A stretch of 64,000 bases of DNA from positions 62,001 through 126,000 of the forward strand of contig NZ_JAJVKW010000002.1 of the NCBI RefSeq assembly GCF_024198255.1, given 5' to 3'. Source of the stretch: Myxococcus guangdongensis (GTDB lineage: Bacteria; Myxococcota; Myxococcia; Myxococcales; Myxococcaceae). The translations under genes and the position numbers were made by a program. Numbering within the stretch: position 1 is the first letter of the stretch; the number at the start of each line of letters is the position of its first letter. The notes under the pieces are model-generated. The model saw only the letters and a list, made by a program, of their open reading frames with translations. It ran no database searches and was not told where the DNA came from. Shown in pieces: positions 36,644-46,125 of this stretch.

Positions 36644-37495
36644 ATGTCGCTCCGTCCCGTCGTCCTGTTGTTGGCCGTGTGTGTCTCCACCGCCGCTTCC
36701 GCCCAGCCCTCCGAAGACCTGAGGGACATCATGAGCGCGCGCGCCTATGGCATGGGGGGCGCGTACCGGGCCCTGGGGTTGGGCACGGAGGCGGTGCTGG
36801 GCAACCCGGCCGCCATGGCGCTGTGGCCGGCCTACCGCTTCGAGGGCACGGGCGCGTGGGACACGGCGCTCAAGGAGGGCATGCTGGGCATCTCCGTCAT
36901 CGACGGAGCCACCAGCAAGCTGGCCATGGGGGTGGACTACCACTGGGTCAGCCTGGGCCGGGGAGGCGCTCGCACCACCGCGCATCTGAGCTCGCTGGGC
37001 GTGGGGTTCCCGCTGACCCCGGGCATCCTGATTGGTGGGGTGGCGCGGTACCTGCGCATGAGCGGCATGGGGCGATATGCCAACTCGGTGACAGTGGACA
37101 CGGGCCTGCTGATGCGGCTGTCGCAGTCGTTCGTGGCCGGCGTGTCCGGGCACAACCTCATCAACACCGAGAACGTGGAGCTGTCGCGCTACTACACGGG
37201 CCACATCGGCATCATGTCGGGGATGTTGACGCTGGCCGGTGACGTGCGCGCGGACTTCGAGACGGACGACAAGACGACGCTCACGTACGCGGGCGGCGCG
37301 GAGTACCTCTTGGGGATGCAGGTGCCGATTCGGGCCGGCTATTCGTATGACGGCTTCACGCGCACGTCGCGGGTGAGCACGGGCCTGGGCTTCATGACCG
37401 AGCAGGGCGGCGGCCTGGACATCGCGTACCGGCACGAGCTGGGTGGTGAGAAGAGCCGGATGCTGGCGCTCACCATCCGCCTGCAGGTGAACTGA
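36644..37495 (+). CDS. Outer-membrane beta-barrel protein, PorV/FadL-like
   Basis: A 283-residue protein with a signal peptide ending at AASAQ. The mature N-terminus has the motif SARAYGMGGAYRALGLGTEAVLGNPAAM, split in the middle by no gap, which is the hallmark of FadL/PorV/UPF0164-type barrels (the GxGGAxxAxxxxxxAxxxNPA signature). About a dozen amphipathic strands follow, with an aromatic girdle, and the C-terminus ends in a hydrophobic strand (LALTIRLQVN). It probably lies in the outer membrane; the cargo is unknown. Its end is four bases from the end of the convergent giant TPR gene. Confidence 0.75.
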   Translation: MSLRPVVLLLAVCVSTAASAQPSEDLRDIMSARAYGMGGAYRALGLGTEAVLGNPAAMALWPAYRFEGTGAWDTALKEGMLGISVIDGATSKLAMGVDYHWVSLGRGGARTTAHLSSLGVGFPLTPGILIGGVARYLRMSGMGRYANSVTVDTGLLMRLSQSFVAGVSGHNLINTENVELSRYYTGHIGIMSGMLTLAGDVRADFETDDKTTLTYAGGAEYLLGMQVPIRAGYSYDGFTRTSRVSTGLGFMTEQGGGLDIAYRHELGGEKSRMLALTIRLQVN

Positions 37496-37499
37496 GGCT

Positions 37500-40400
37500 T
37501 CAGCGCGAGGGGCCGCGCAGCGCGAGGTAGCGCTCGGACGCGGCGAAGCGAAGGAGTTCCACCAGCTCCGAGTCCTGGGAGCGGCGGGAGCGAATCACCG
37601 TCACGGCGGGGCCCACGCCACCGCAGGCCACCAGGCCCGCGCGGTTGGCGGAGTCGCGCGCGGCGTCCGCGAGCGCGGAGGCGTTGAAGTCGCGGGTGCC
37701 GGGCTCGAGCAGCTCGAGGGTGCGCTCCAGCGCGCGCGGGGACAGCGAGTCGCGCACGAGCCGCGCGTCGGCGCTGGGGTCCTTGGGGTCCTTGAGGACG
37801 GTGGACAACAGGGCGAGGGCGCGCAGGAGCTGGGCGCCCTTGAGCGCGCGCAGGGCGAGCAGGTCCGGGGAGAGGGACAGGAGCGCGCGGCCCGCGTGGA
37901 AGCGCAGCTCCGCGGCGGGCAGGGGTTGGCGGATGGCGGCGCGGCCCACGAGCAGGCGCGGCTTGTCGGTGTGGACGGCGGTGAAGGGCGGGCCGTCGTC
38001 GTCGGCGAGGACGAGCTCCGGCAGGTTCATCGCGAGGATGCGCGCGGAGGTGTGGAGCGCGTCGAGGACGGCGGGTGCGCCGGGTCCGGCGACGGCGCGC
38101 AGGGGCTCGGAGGCGTCCGCGGCGCGGCCCTGGGCGGGGAAGAGGCGGCACAGGGCGATGCCGGAGCAGGCGAGCAGCTCGCCCGAAGCGGTGCGCAGAC
38201 CTGGGTGACGCAGGCCCGCGCGCTCGTCGCCGGTGAGGGGCGGACGTTGGAGGCGGGGCGCGGGCGTGTCGCGGCCGGCGAGGGCCTCGACGATTTCGCG
38301 CATGAGGACGGCGCGCGGGGCGTCGCCTCGGGTGTCGAAGAAGTCGGCGAGCTGCTCGTAGGTGGCGGTGTCGAGCGGACGCTCGCGGAGCTGGCGGAAG
38401 ACCTCGGGCTCGGTGTCCGAGGCGGGGGCCGGCTCGGGGACGATGGGGTTCTCGCGGGTCTCGGCGGCGCCGACGAGCGGGGCGGCGGGCGGCGGGGGCT
38501 TCGCGATGAACGTGCGGCCCGGAGCGGGGCCGGCGGCGGTGCCCTCGGGGCGGTTGGCGCGGTGGACGCGGCGCACGGGGTCCATGCGGCCCGGCGGGGC
38601 CTCCCAGGAGATGATGCGTGTCTCCGGCACGGGCGGAGCTTCGAGGTCCACGGCGCCGCCGCTCATGAGGTCGATGGCCTTGCCACCTCGGGGCTGTGGC
38701 TCCGGGGGGCGCGCGGGGCTCGGAGCTCGGGGCTTCTCGCCTCGGGGCGCGCGGGGCTGAGGGTCCGCGCGAGGCGTGGGGGCGTTCTCGCCGAAGACGA
38801 CCGTGGAGCCCGAAGGGGCGGGACGTTCGAGTTCGGGACCGAGCGCGGCGAGACTGTCCTCGCGGTGCACGGGCTTCTCCACGCGAGCGAGGACTGGCGG
38901 CGCGGGCTTCTCCGGGCGGGCACCGGGGGGCGCGGGCTTCGCGGCGCGGGGCGCGAGGTTCTCTCCGCGAGATGCGTTGGCGGGCGCGGCACCGGCGGCG
39001 AGCGCGGGCTTCTCCGTGCGCGATGCGTTGCCAGGGGCACCGCCCCCAGCCGGAGCGGGCTTCTCCGTGCGCGATGCGTTGCCAGGTGCGGCGCCGACGG
39101 AGGGCGCGGGCTTCTCCGTGCGAGAGGCGTTGCCAGGGGTACCGTCCCCAGCCGGAACGAGCTTCTCCGTGCGAGATGCGTTGGCGGGCGCGGCACCGGC
39201 GACGGGCGCGGGCTTCTCCGTGCGAGAGGCGTTGCCAGGGGCGGCGCCGACGGAGGGCGCGGGCTTCTCCGTGCGAGGCGCATTGCCTGATGCTGCACCG
39301 GCAACTGGAACGGACCTCTCATTACGAGACGCATTGCTGGGCGCGGCGCCTGCATCTGTAACAAGCCGCTCATCGCGCGGCACATTGCCGGACACAGCGC
39401 CGGCACCTGGAGCGGGCTTCTCCGTGCGAGCTGCGTTGCCAGGGGCTGCACCCGCAGATGGGGCAGGCTTCTCCGTGCGAGCTGCGTTGCCAGGGGCTGC
39501 ACCCGCAGATGGGGCAGGCTTCTCCGTGCGAGCTGCGTTGCCAGGAGCTGCCCCCACAGAGTGCGGAACGGGCTTCTCCGTACGAGCCGCACCGGTGGGC
39601 GGAGGAGCTCTCTCCGCGCGCGGAGCCGAGGCATTGCCGGGCGCGAAATCCGCGGACCCAACGGGCTTCTCCGCACGAGGCGCGTTGCCGGGCGCTGCAC
39701 CCGTGGGAAGAGCTTTCTCCGTGCGAGGAGCCGAAGCATGCCCTGCGGGAACAGGCTTCTCCGTACGAGCCGCACTGGTGGGCGCGACACTGGAGGGCGG
39801 ATGCGCCCGCTCCGTGCGCGGAGATGAAGCGTTGGCGGGTAGCGCGTCGGCGAGCGGCGCGGCCTTCCCAGCTCGCGGGCCCGGGCTGTTCGCACCCGAC
39901 GCTGTCGCAGCGTTGAGCGGCGCGCCCTTCTCGCCCCTGGCACTCGGGCTATTCGCTCCAGGGGGCAGCGCGGACCTCTCGCCCCGTACGCCCTGTGCTC
40001 CAGCGGGAACTCCAGCGGCGCCCGCATGCGGCTCGGCGCGCGCGGCGGATGTCCCTGACGCACCACGAGCACCACTCGCCGAAGGCCCTGTCGTCCGGTC
40101 GCCTCGAGGAGGCGCGATGCTCGTCGCCTCGACGCTCCCCTGGCCCGGAGGGACATTGGGGTCGGAGCTCGAGGTGATCTCCTCGGACAGGTCTCCGCCC
40201 GCCGCCACGAGCGACGTCGACTTCGCGGGCGAAGGGGCCAGCGGAGACCTGGACCCACTGGGCTCTCGACGAGGCGTCGCGCTGCGAGGTGGCTCGGGCG
40301 GCGGCAGCGCCGCTTCCCGCTCCTCACGAGCCAGCCGCAATCCCTCCGCGCGCCGCGCATAGACCTGGGCCCGCTCCGGGTTGCCGAGCGAGTCGCGCCA

Positions 40401-43400
40401 CAACCGCGCCAGTCGCTCCCACGTCTGCTCCCGCTCGAGCTCGTCCTCGGTCGCGGTGGCCGCATGCTCGAGCGCCCACGCGGCCTCTCCCTGATTGCCA
40501 CGCGCCCACAGACGCTCCACGAGCAGGAGCCACGCCTCCTTGTGCCCCGGCTCGAAGCGCACCGCCTGGCGAAGCTCCCCCAGCGCGGCCTCCGCGTCCC
40601 CGGCGGCCTCCAGCGTGGCCATCAACTCGAGTCGCGCCTGTCGCGCCGCGGGCCCTCTCGACTCCCGAGCCAGCTGCGCGCGCAAGAGCTGCTCCAGGGA
40701 CTTCGTGTCCCCCAACTCGCGCGCGAGCCACAGGAGCCGCTCCCGGGCCTGCTCGCTCTCGGGGTTCTCGGCGAGCACCTCACTCCAGGCCCACTGCGCC
40801 AGCTGAGAGTCCCGCAACTGCTCCTCGGCGGTGCGCGCGAGCACCCGCAGCGCCTCGGCCCGATCGGGCGTCCGACGCTGCAATCCCGCGAGCACCGTCC
40901 GAAGACGAGACGCCAGCGAGAATCGCTCTTCGCTCTCGACACAGAGGAGCAGCCCCGAAAGCGCGGGCACCATCCCCGGCACCAGCGCCTCCGCAGCCTC
41001 GAAGTCCGCGCGGGCCTTCTGAATCTCGCCCATGTGCAGCCAGCGCTCGCCCCGCGTCAGCAGCGCCGTCGCACGCGCCCGTCCGGTTCGCGCACGTTGG
41101 ATGGCCTCGTCGAGCGCGCGGCGGACCAGCGAGGCATCGCCCCGAGAGGCCAACAGCCGGACCTGCTCACGAAGCGCGACACGGTCTCCCGTCAGCTCGA
41201 CAATCTCGCCGTACATGCGCGCGGCGCCCGCGGGGTCCTGGAGCTCGGTCTCCATCACCTCCGCGAGTCGCGTCAGCGCCTCCGCGCGCATCGCGGGGTC
41301 CTTCGCCCGGTCCGCTCGCTTGAGATAGAGCTGGGCCAGCTCCTTCCACGCACGCCGCGCGATGAACTGAGCCTCCAGCTTCTGGGAGTGCGCCCACTCC
41401 TCCGTGTCCTCGCCGTGGACGTGCTCACCCGAGCCAGGACGTCCCGAGCGTGGCGGCGCCGTGGGGCTGGCTCCTGCCGGAGCAGGCACCGCTCGACCCG
41501 CGTTCTCGCCGCCCGCGGATGCGCGCCCGAGTGCGGCGAGGAGGTCCGCGAGAGGAACCTCCGTCGTCTCCGAGCGCGGAGCGTCCTCGATTCGAGTGGG
41601 GCCAGCAGCTCTCGCGGAGGGCTCCGTCGATACGGGCTGGAGGACGGGAGGCGCCGAAACCGCCGGGCTTCCCTTCGACGGAGCGGGCCTGGTCGGAGCC
41701 GGGGACCGGGGAGGCTGTGCCCGCTCGCCGGGAGCGTCGTTCCACGGAACCGAGAGGTCGCCCAGGCGGACCGCTGGCATCTCGACCAGGGTCTTCGCGG
41801 GCAGGTCGGTCTCGGAGGGAGGTGCCTCCAGCAGAGGACGCGCGGCTCCTTCGGCGGCATCCGTCGAGGACTCATCCTCCGACCAGCTTCCGTCGATGAC
41901 GGCAGGACCGTTCGAGTCGAGAGACCTCGAACCAGACGCCCCAGGAGATGTCCGTGGCTCGGTGTGCCGTTCCTCCGTCGAATGCGTGCCCGCTGCGGAC
42001 TCGGCCACCGCGGAGCTCTCGCCGACGTGCGCTCCACTTCCGGCGGCAGCGGACGCGCTCGACGAATCGCTGGCAGGCACATCCGCTCCACCAGCGACGA
42101 CCTCACGTTCCACGGAGGAAGACGCCCTCGGTACAGCTCCCGAGGTGTTACTCGCGCGGTCGCTGCTCGACTCGGTCCCAGCAGTCGAAACCGCGGACGA
42201 CGAGTCATCGACGGGCGTCACGGCTCGGCCAAAGCCCTGCCCACCCGTGCCGGTCGCACCCGACACAGCACCGAGGGGCGCGTCCGTTCGAGCGCTGCCA
42301 GCCACGTTTGAAACGGCAGCGTCAGCCCTCAACACATCGTCGGCAGTCTCGTTCGCACGACCACCGTTCGCTTCGGCCACGGCAGTCGCACCTGGCGAAG
42401 CACTGGGGGCCGCGTCCACTCGGTCAGCGACCCTCGCACTCCCGGCAGACAAGTCGGCGCTCGATGAGTCATCGGGAGGCGTATCCGCTCCGCCCGCGGC
42501 CGTCGCGCTTGCGCTCGTCGACAAGTCACCGAGGGGAGCATCCGCTCGGCCCGCGGCCGTCGCGCGCTCAGCACTAGCGGTTGGACTCGACGAATCACCG
42601 AGGGCCACCTCCGCTCGGCGATCACGCGCCGCAATCCCCGACTCCGAGGTTGCACTCGGTGAATCACCGGGAGCCGCGTCCGCTCGGCTATCACGCGGCG
42701 CGAGCCCCGACTCCGAGGTCGCACTCGACAATCCACGGAGGGCCACCTCCTCACGGCTATCACGCGGTGCACTCCCTGACTCCGCGGGTGCACTCGACGA
42801 ATCACCGGGAACCGCATCCACACGGAGAGCCACCGTCGCGCTCCCGGACTCCGAGGTCGCGTTCATCTCCACGGTCGTGCGCAACGAGCCCGACTCATCA
42901 CCAAGAGGCAGGGCCAGCGCATCCGTACGGCTCACGCTCGGTTCCGTGCTGACAAGCGGCGCGGCGGCCACGTCTGTCAGCTCACGAGTGGCCGCGCCCT
43001 CTCCCACCAAAGCCCGTGCACCCTCCGTCCCCCTACGCGGCACACCCTCAACCACCGACGACTCACTCGTCGGCGTCGAAGCCCGCGCGCCCGTCATCCC
43101 CTCACGCGACACACCCTCGACCACCGACGACTCACTCGTCGTCACCGCAGCCCGCGCGTCCTCCGCCCTCTCGCGCGACACACCCTCGACCGCCGACGCC
43201 TCACTCACCTCCGCCGAAGCCCGCGCGTGCGCCACCGATGCATCCGCATGCGACACGCCCTCGACCGACGTCTCACTCGTCGTCACCGAAGCCCGTGTAT
43301 GCGCCACTGACGCATCCGCACGCGACACGCCCTCGACCGACGCGCCACTCGTCGTCACCGAAGCCCGTGTATGCGCCACTGGCGCATCCGCACGCGACAC

Positions 43401-44600
43401 GCCCTCGACCGACGCGCCACTCGTCGTCACCGAAGCCCGTGCATGCGCCACCGACGCATCCGCACGCGGCAAACCCTCGACCGACGCGCCACTCGTCGTC
43501 ACCGAAGCCCGAGCGTGCGCCACCGACGCATCCGCACGCGACACACCCTCGACCGCCGACGCGTCACCCACCTCGGCCGCAGCCCGCGCATGCGCCACCG
43601 ATGCATCCGCGCTCGGCAAACCCTCGACCGACGCGCCAATCGTAGCCACCGAGGCCCGCGCGCCCTCCGTCCCCTCACGCGGCGCAACCGCGACCGCCGA
43701 CGCCTCACCCACCTCCGCCGAAATCCGCGCGGACGCCACCGACTCCGTCGGCGTCACATCCCACGGCACGGCTCCACCACTCCCTGACGAAGCCGTGCGC
43801 TCCCGAGGATCGACCTCCAGCCCCCGAGCAGCCCCAAGCTCCACCGTGGTCGGCGCCTCCGGTTCACTCCCGAGCCCCCGCCCCCCGGACGTCTCCAGTC
43901 CCAGGGGCGGCCCCTCCACCTCGAACTCCACCCGCGACAACTCCATCGTCAGCGAGCGCGGCGGCACAGCCACCGGCGTCACCCTCGGAGCCACGCCCGA
44001 GGTGTCGACCACCGTCGCCGCGTGGTAGTCGACCTCGTCCTCCTCCCAGATGGACACGCCCTGCGCGCCCGACTTCTTCGTCGGCAGCTTCTCCAGCACG
44101 CTCCCCACGGGCGCGGCGGCCGCCTTCGTGCTCTTCGCGCGAAGCGCCTCCAGGATCCGCCGCGCACGGCGCTCGTCCGGGAACTCCCACGTCAGCGCAT
44201 CGAGCACCGCCACCGCGCGGGTCCCCTGCCCCGTCTTGCGCAACAACCGCGCGAGCTGTCGGCGCACGGCGAGCCGGACCTCCGCGGACTCGGTGGGCGG
44301 CACGGATTCCAGCAACCCGATGGCAACAGTTTCAGACCCCGCCAATCGCCCGAAGCGCACCAGCGCGGCGGCCAGGCGCGGTGTCATCGGCAGGGTGCGG
44401 CGGGCGGTCGTCAGCTCCTCGAACGCGCGGGAGGCGGAGCCCTCGCGCAGCCAGCGCGCGGCGGCCCGGAAGTGGCGAGCCACCCCTTCCGCCGCATCAT
44501 CCGTCGACCCGACGTCGAGCATGCCGGCTCGCGGCACCTCCTGTCGGACGGCCGCGGGCTCCGGCGTTCCGGCGCCCTTGCCGTTTCTCACGCCACCCAT
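37500..44600 (-). CDS. Giant TPR protein with two minisatellite-encoded repeat regions
   Basis: A 2366-residue protein without signal or membrane segments. Residues 1-190 are helical and TPR-like. About 190-1050 is acidic and Ser/Thr/Ala-rich, with ten degenerate 24-residue repeats (about 280-520) and further about 20-residue periodicity. About 1060-1425 is a TPR core (for example KELAQLYLKRADRAKDPAMR and YGEIVELTGDRV). About 1430-2000 is Pro/Ala/Lys-rich with twelve 17-residue repeats. About 2050-2366 is a folded helical C-terminal domain that I do not recognise. The order suggests two structured ends and a TPR hub tethered by flexible linkers. The ATG overlaps that of a divergent glycosyltransferase pseudogene. 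No function can be assigned; a scaffold or secretion-related role is speculation. Confidence 0.8.
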   Translation of the reverse strand: MGGVRNGKGAGTPEPAAVRQEVPRAGMLDVGSTDDAAEGVARHFRAAARWLREGSASRAFEELTTARRTLPMTPRLAAALVRFGRLAGSETVAIGLLESVPPTESAEVRLAVRRQLARLLRKTGQGTRAVAVLDALTWEFPDERRARRILEALRAKSTKAAAAPVGSVLEKLPTKKSGAQGVSIWEEDEVDYHAATVVDTSGVAPRVTPVAVPPRSLTMELSRVEFEVEGPPLGLETSGGRGLGSEPEAPTTVELGAARGLEVDPRERTASSGSGGAVPWDVTPTESVASARISAEVGEASAVAVAPREGTEGARASVATIGASVEGLPSADASVAHARAAAEVGDASAVEGVSRADASVAHARASVTTSGASVEGLPRADASVAHARASVTTSGASVEGVSRADAPVAHTRASVTTSGASVEGVSRADASVAHTRASVTTSETSVEGVSHADASVAHARASAEVSEASAVEGVSRERAEDARAAVTTSESSVVEGVSREGMTGARASTPTSESSVVEGVPRRGTEGARALVGEGAATRELTDVAAAPLVSTEPSVSRTDALALPLGDESGSLRTTVEMNATSESGSATVALRVDAVPGDSSSAPAESGSAPRDSREEVALRGLSSATSESGLAPRDSRADAAPGDSPSATSESGIAARDRRAEVALGDSSSPTASAERATAAGRADAPLGDLSTSASATAAGGADTPPDDSSSADLSAGSARVADRVDAAPSASPGATAVAEANGGRANETADDVLRADAAVSNVAGSARTDAPLGAVSGATGTGGQGFGRAVTPVDDSSSAVSTAGTESSSDRASNTSGAVPRASSSVEREVVAGGADVPASDSSSASAAAGSGAHVGESSAVAESAAGTHSTEERHTEPRTSPGASGSRSLDSNGPAVIDGSWSEDESSTDAAEGAARPLLEAPPSETDLPAKTLVEMPAVRLGDLSVPWNDAPGERAQPPRSPAPTRPAPSKGSPAVSAPPVLQPVSTEPSARAAGPTRIEDAPRSETTEVPLADLLAALGRASAGGENAGRAVPAPAGASPTAPPRSGRPGSGEHVHGEDTEEWAHSQKLEAQFIARRAWKELAQLYLKRADRAKDPAMRAEALTRLAEVMETELQDPAGAARMYGEIVELTGDRVALREQVRLLASRGDASLVRRALDEAIQRARTGRARATALLTRGERWLHMGEIQKARADFEAAEALVPGMVPALSGLLLCVESEERFSLASRLRTVLAGLQRRTPDRAEALRVLARTAEEQLRDSQLAQWAWSEVLAENPESEQARERLLWLARELGDTKSLEQLLRAQLARESRGPAARQARLELMATLEAAGDAEAALGELRQAVRFEPGHKEAWLLLVERLWARGNQGEAAWALEHAATATEDELEREQTWERLARLWRDSLGNPERAQVYARRAEGLRLAREEREAALPPPEPPRSATPRREPSGSRSPLAPSPAKSTSLVAAGGDLSEEITSSSDPNVPPGQGSVEATSIAPPRGDRTTGPSASGARGASGTSAARAEPHAGAAGVPAGAQGVRGERSALPPGANSPSARGEKGAPLNAATASGANSPGPRAGKAAPLADALPANASSPRTERAHPPSSVAPTSAARTEKPVPAGHASAPRTEKALPTGAAPGNAPRAEKPVGSADFAPGNASAPRAERAPPPTGAARTEKPVPHSVGAAPGNAARTEKPAPSAGAAPGNAARTEKPAPSAGAAPGNAARTEKPAPGAGAVSGNVPRDERLVTDAGAAPSNASRNERSVPVAGAASGNAPRTEKPAPSVGAAPGNASRTEKPAPVAGAAPANASRTEKLVPAGDGTPGNASRTEKPAPSVGAAPGNASRTEKPAPAGGGAPGNASRTEKPALAAGAAPANASRGENLAPRAAKPAPPGARPEKPAPPVLARVEKPVHREDSLAALGPELERPAPSGSTVVFGENAPTPRADPQPRAPRGEKPRAPSPARPPEPQPRGGKAIDLMSGGAVDLEAPPVPETRIISWEAPPGRMDPVRRVHRANRPEGTAAGPAPGRTFIAKPPPPAAPLVGAAETRENPIVPEPAPASDTEPEVFRQLRERPLDTATYEQLADFFDTRGDAPRAVLMREIVEALAGRDTPAPRLQRPPLTGDERAGLRHPGLRTASGELLACSGIALCRLFPAQGRAADASEPLRAVAGPGAPAVLDALHTSARILAMNLPELVLADDDGPPFTAVHTDKPRLLVGRAAIRQPLPAAELRFHAGRALLSLSPDLLALRALKGAQLLRALALLSTVLKDPKDPSADARLVRDSLSPRALERTLELLEPGTRDFNASALADAARDSANRAGLVACGGVGPAVTVIRSRRSQDSELVELLRFAASERYLALRGPSR
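38960..39580 (-). repeat. About twelve tandem 51-bp coding repeats
   Basis: Units of 17 residues, consensus RTEKPAPSAGAAPGNAS, are repeated about twelve times. Two neighbouring units at about 39420-39530 are identical over the whole 51 bp, so copying is recent. Positions with R/K and E keep a regular charge pattern between Pro/Ala blocks. Confidence 0.9.
43030..43760 (-). repeat. About ten 66-72-bp coding repeats
   Basis: Core units are 72 bp and encode a 24-residue motif close to VEGVSRADASVAHARASV plus TTSGAS. Exact 72-base spacing is seen at 43251, 43323 and 43395. Outer units are shorter (22-23 residues) and diverged. The array is unrelated in sequence to the 51-bp repeats of the same gene. 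Confidence 0.88.
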
Positions 44601-45062
44601 GGGTGCGGCAGTCTACACAACGACGGCCATCCCGGCTGTTACCGTCCTATTTCCCGCTCGAAATGCCGAGGCCACCGTGGCCCGCGCCGCCCAGAGCCTG
44701 CTCGACGGCACCCTTCAGGACCTCCAGCTGTTGGCCATCGACGTCGGCTCCACCGACGCCACCCGCTCCGTCCTGGAGGACCTGGCCGCCCGGGACTCGC
44801 CTCCGGCAAGCCACCTCCCCCTACGTCGCCCGGATGGACGCCGACGACGAAGCCCTCCCCCACCGCCTCGAGACCCGCGTCCGCGCCCTGGAAGCTGAGC
44901 CCGGGCGCGTCGGCGTGGGCACCGCCGTGGAGCGCTTCCGGGACGACCAGCCGGTGAGCCCCTCCAGTCCTATGCGCGGTGGATCAACAGCCTGAACTCC
45001 CTCGAACAGCTCTTCCACGCCCGCTTCATCGAGAGCCCCCGCCTCCTGAGCCACCCGTCCGT
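44599..45062 (+). pseudogene. Decayed family 2 glycosyltransferase
   Basis: Three frames read in turn give a GT2 (GT-A) protein. 44599-44795 encodes AVTVLFPARNAEATVARAAQ and LLAIDVGSTDATRSVL, the nucleotide-sugar-binding start. A shift with loss of about 20 codons leads to SPYVARMDADDEALPHRLE, containing the DxD-like metal motif. A second shift after DDQPV leads to LQSYARWINSLNSLEQLFHA and FIESP...SHPSV in the third frame. The sequence then runs into the end of rluA, so the C-terminal half of a normal GT2 is missing. Its ATG overlaps the start of the giant TPR gene on the other strand. The two shifts plus truncation point to a true remnant rather than one sequencing error. Confidence 0.85.
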
Positions 45063-45986
45063 CTACTTCTCTGGCACCGCGCCGCTCGGCACCGCCACAC
45101 CCGCGAGGGTGAAGAAGCGCAGCAGGTCCTCGGGCACCGGCGCCTCCACCGCGAGCGTCCGCCCCGTGTCCGGATGGGCCAACTCCAGCGCGTGCGCATG
45201 CAACAGGCAGCGCCCCGCCTCCGTCCCCGCCGCCCTCGCCGCGCCGCCATAGCGCGAGTCCCCCAGAATCGGCGCCCCCAACGCCGTCAGGTGCGCGCGC
45301 AGCTGATGCGTGCGACCCGTGTGCGGCAAGAGCTCCACCACGCAGAACTCCGGCCCGGCATACAGCGTGCGGAAGTACGTCAGCGCGGGCACCCCATTGG
45401 CGGCCCGGCTCGCCCGCCACCGCCCCGGACGCGACGGGTCCTTGGACAACGGCAGGTCCACCACGCCCGACCCGGGCAGCCCCGGCCCCGTGGCCGCCAC
45501 GTAGCGCTTGCGCGCACGACCCTCGCGAAACTCCGCCGCCAGCGCGGACGTCGCCCGCGCCGACTTGCCGAACACCGTCACCCCGGACGTCTCGCGGTCC
45601 AACCGGTGCACCAGCCCCGCCTCGCGCCCCAGGTACCGGCTCACCTGGTCCACCAGGTTGCCGCCCACGCGCGCCTCCGTGGGCTGCGCGGGGAGCCCCG
45701 CCGGCTTGTCCACCGCGAGCACCTCGGAGTCCTCATGGAGGACCCGGAACGTGGGGGCCTGGGGCGCCTGGGCCAGCGAGCTCGTCCCGCCCTCCTCCAG
45801 CACCACCGCCACCACCTGCCCGGACGTCAGCCGCAACTTCGCGTCGCGGCAGCGCTTGCCGCCCACGTACACGGCGCCCACCTGCACCAGCTCCCGCGCC
45901 TGCTCCTCGGGCAGCCCCAGCTCCCCGGCCACCGCCTCCGCCACGGCGCGCCCTGTGCCCTCCACCCGGAATGTCCGACGCTTCAC
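45063..45986 (-). CDS. RluA family pseudouridine synthase
   Basis: A 307-residue RNA-modifying enzyme. An S4-like RNA-binding N-terminus (about 10-70) is followed by the catalytic domain with GLVHRLDRETSGVTVFGKS, in which D130 is the nucleophile, and the RluA motif HTGRTHQLRAHLTALGAPILGD, split around HTGRTHQLRAHL. rRNA positions modified by RluC/RluD or a tRNA site (RluA/TruC) are possible; the S4-like domain favours the RluC/RluD branch. The start is assigned to GTG at 45986 because GAGG lies eight bases upstream; a further GTG at 46067 is in frame. Its 3' end cuts into the glycosyltransferase remnant. Confidence 0.88.
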   Translation of the reverse strand: MKRRTFRVEGTGRAVAEAVAGELGLPEEQARELVQVGAVYVGGKRCRDAKLRLTSGQVVAVVLEEGGTSSLAQAPQAPTFRVLHEDSEVLAVDKPAGLPAQPTEARVGGNLVDQVSRYLGREAGLVHRLDRETSGVTVFGKSARATSALAAEFREGRARKRYVAATGPGLPGSGVVDLPLSKDPSRPGRWRASRAANGVPALTYFRTLYAGPEFCVVELLPHTGRTHQLRAHLTALGAPILGDSRYGGAARAAGTEAGRCLLHAHALELAHPDTGRTLAVEAPVPEDLLRFFTLAGVAVPSGAVPEK

Positions 45987-46125
45987 TCGCGGCACCTCAC
46001 TTCCAGCCCGCTCGCTACAGAAAGGCGCGGCCCACCACAAGGCCCTCCCGCCAGGTCCACGAGCCACCAGGGCCCCTCACCTGTTCCCCCTGGCGAGCAC
46101 GTCCCCTGTTAGCTTGCGCGACCCC

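Noticed and set aside
41404..44028. Plus-strand open frame of 874 codons opposite the giant TPR gene
   Set aside because: It mirrors the repeat region of the opposite gene; the TPR motifs and start fit only the minus strand.
44599..45062. Glycosyltransferase as an intact gene with one sequencing error
   Set aside because: Two separate shifts, an internal loss of about 20 codons and a missing C-terminal half cannot come from one error.
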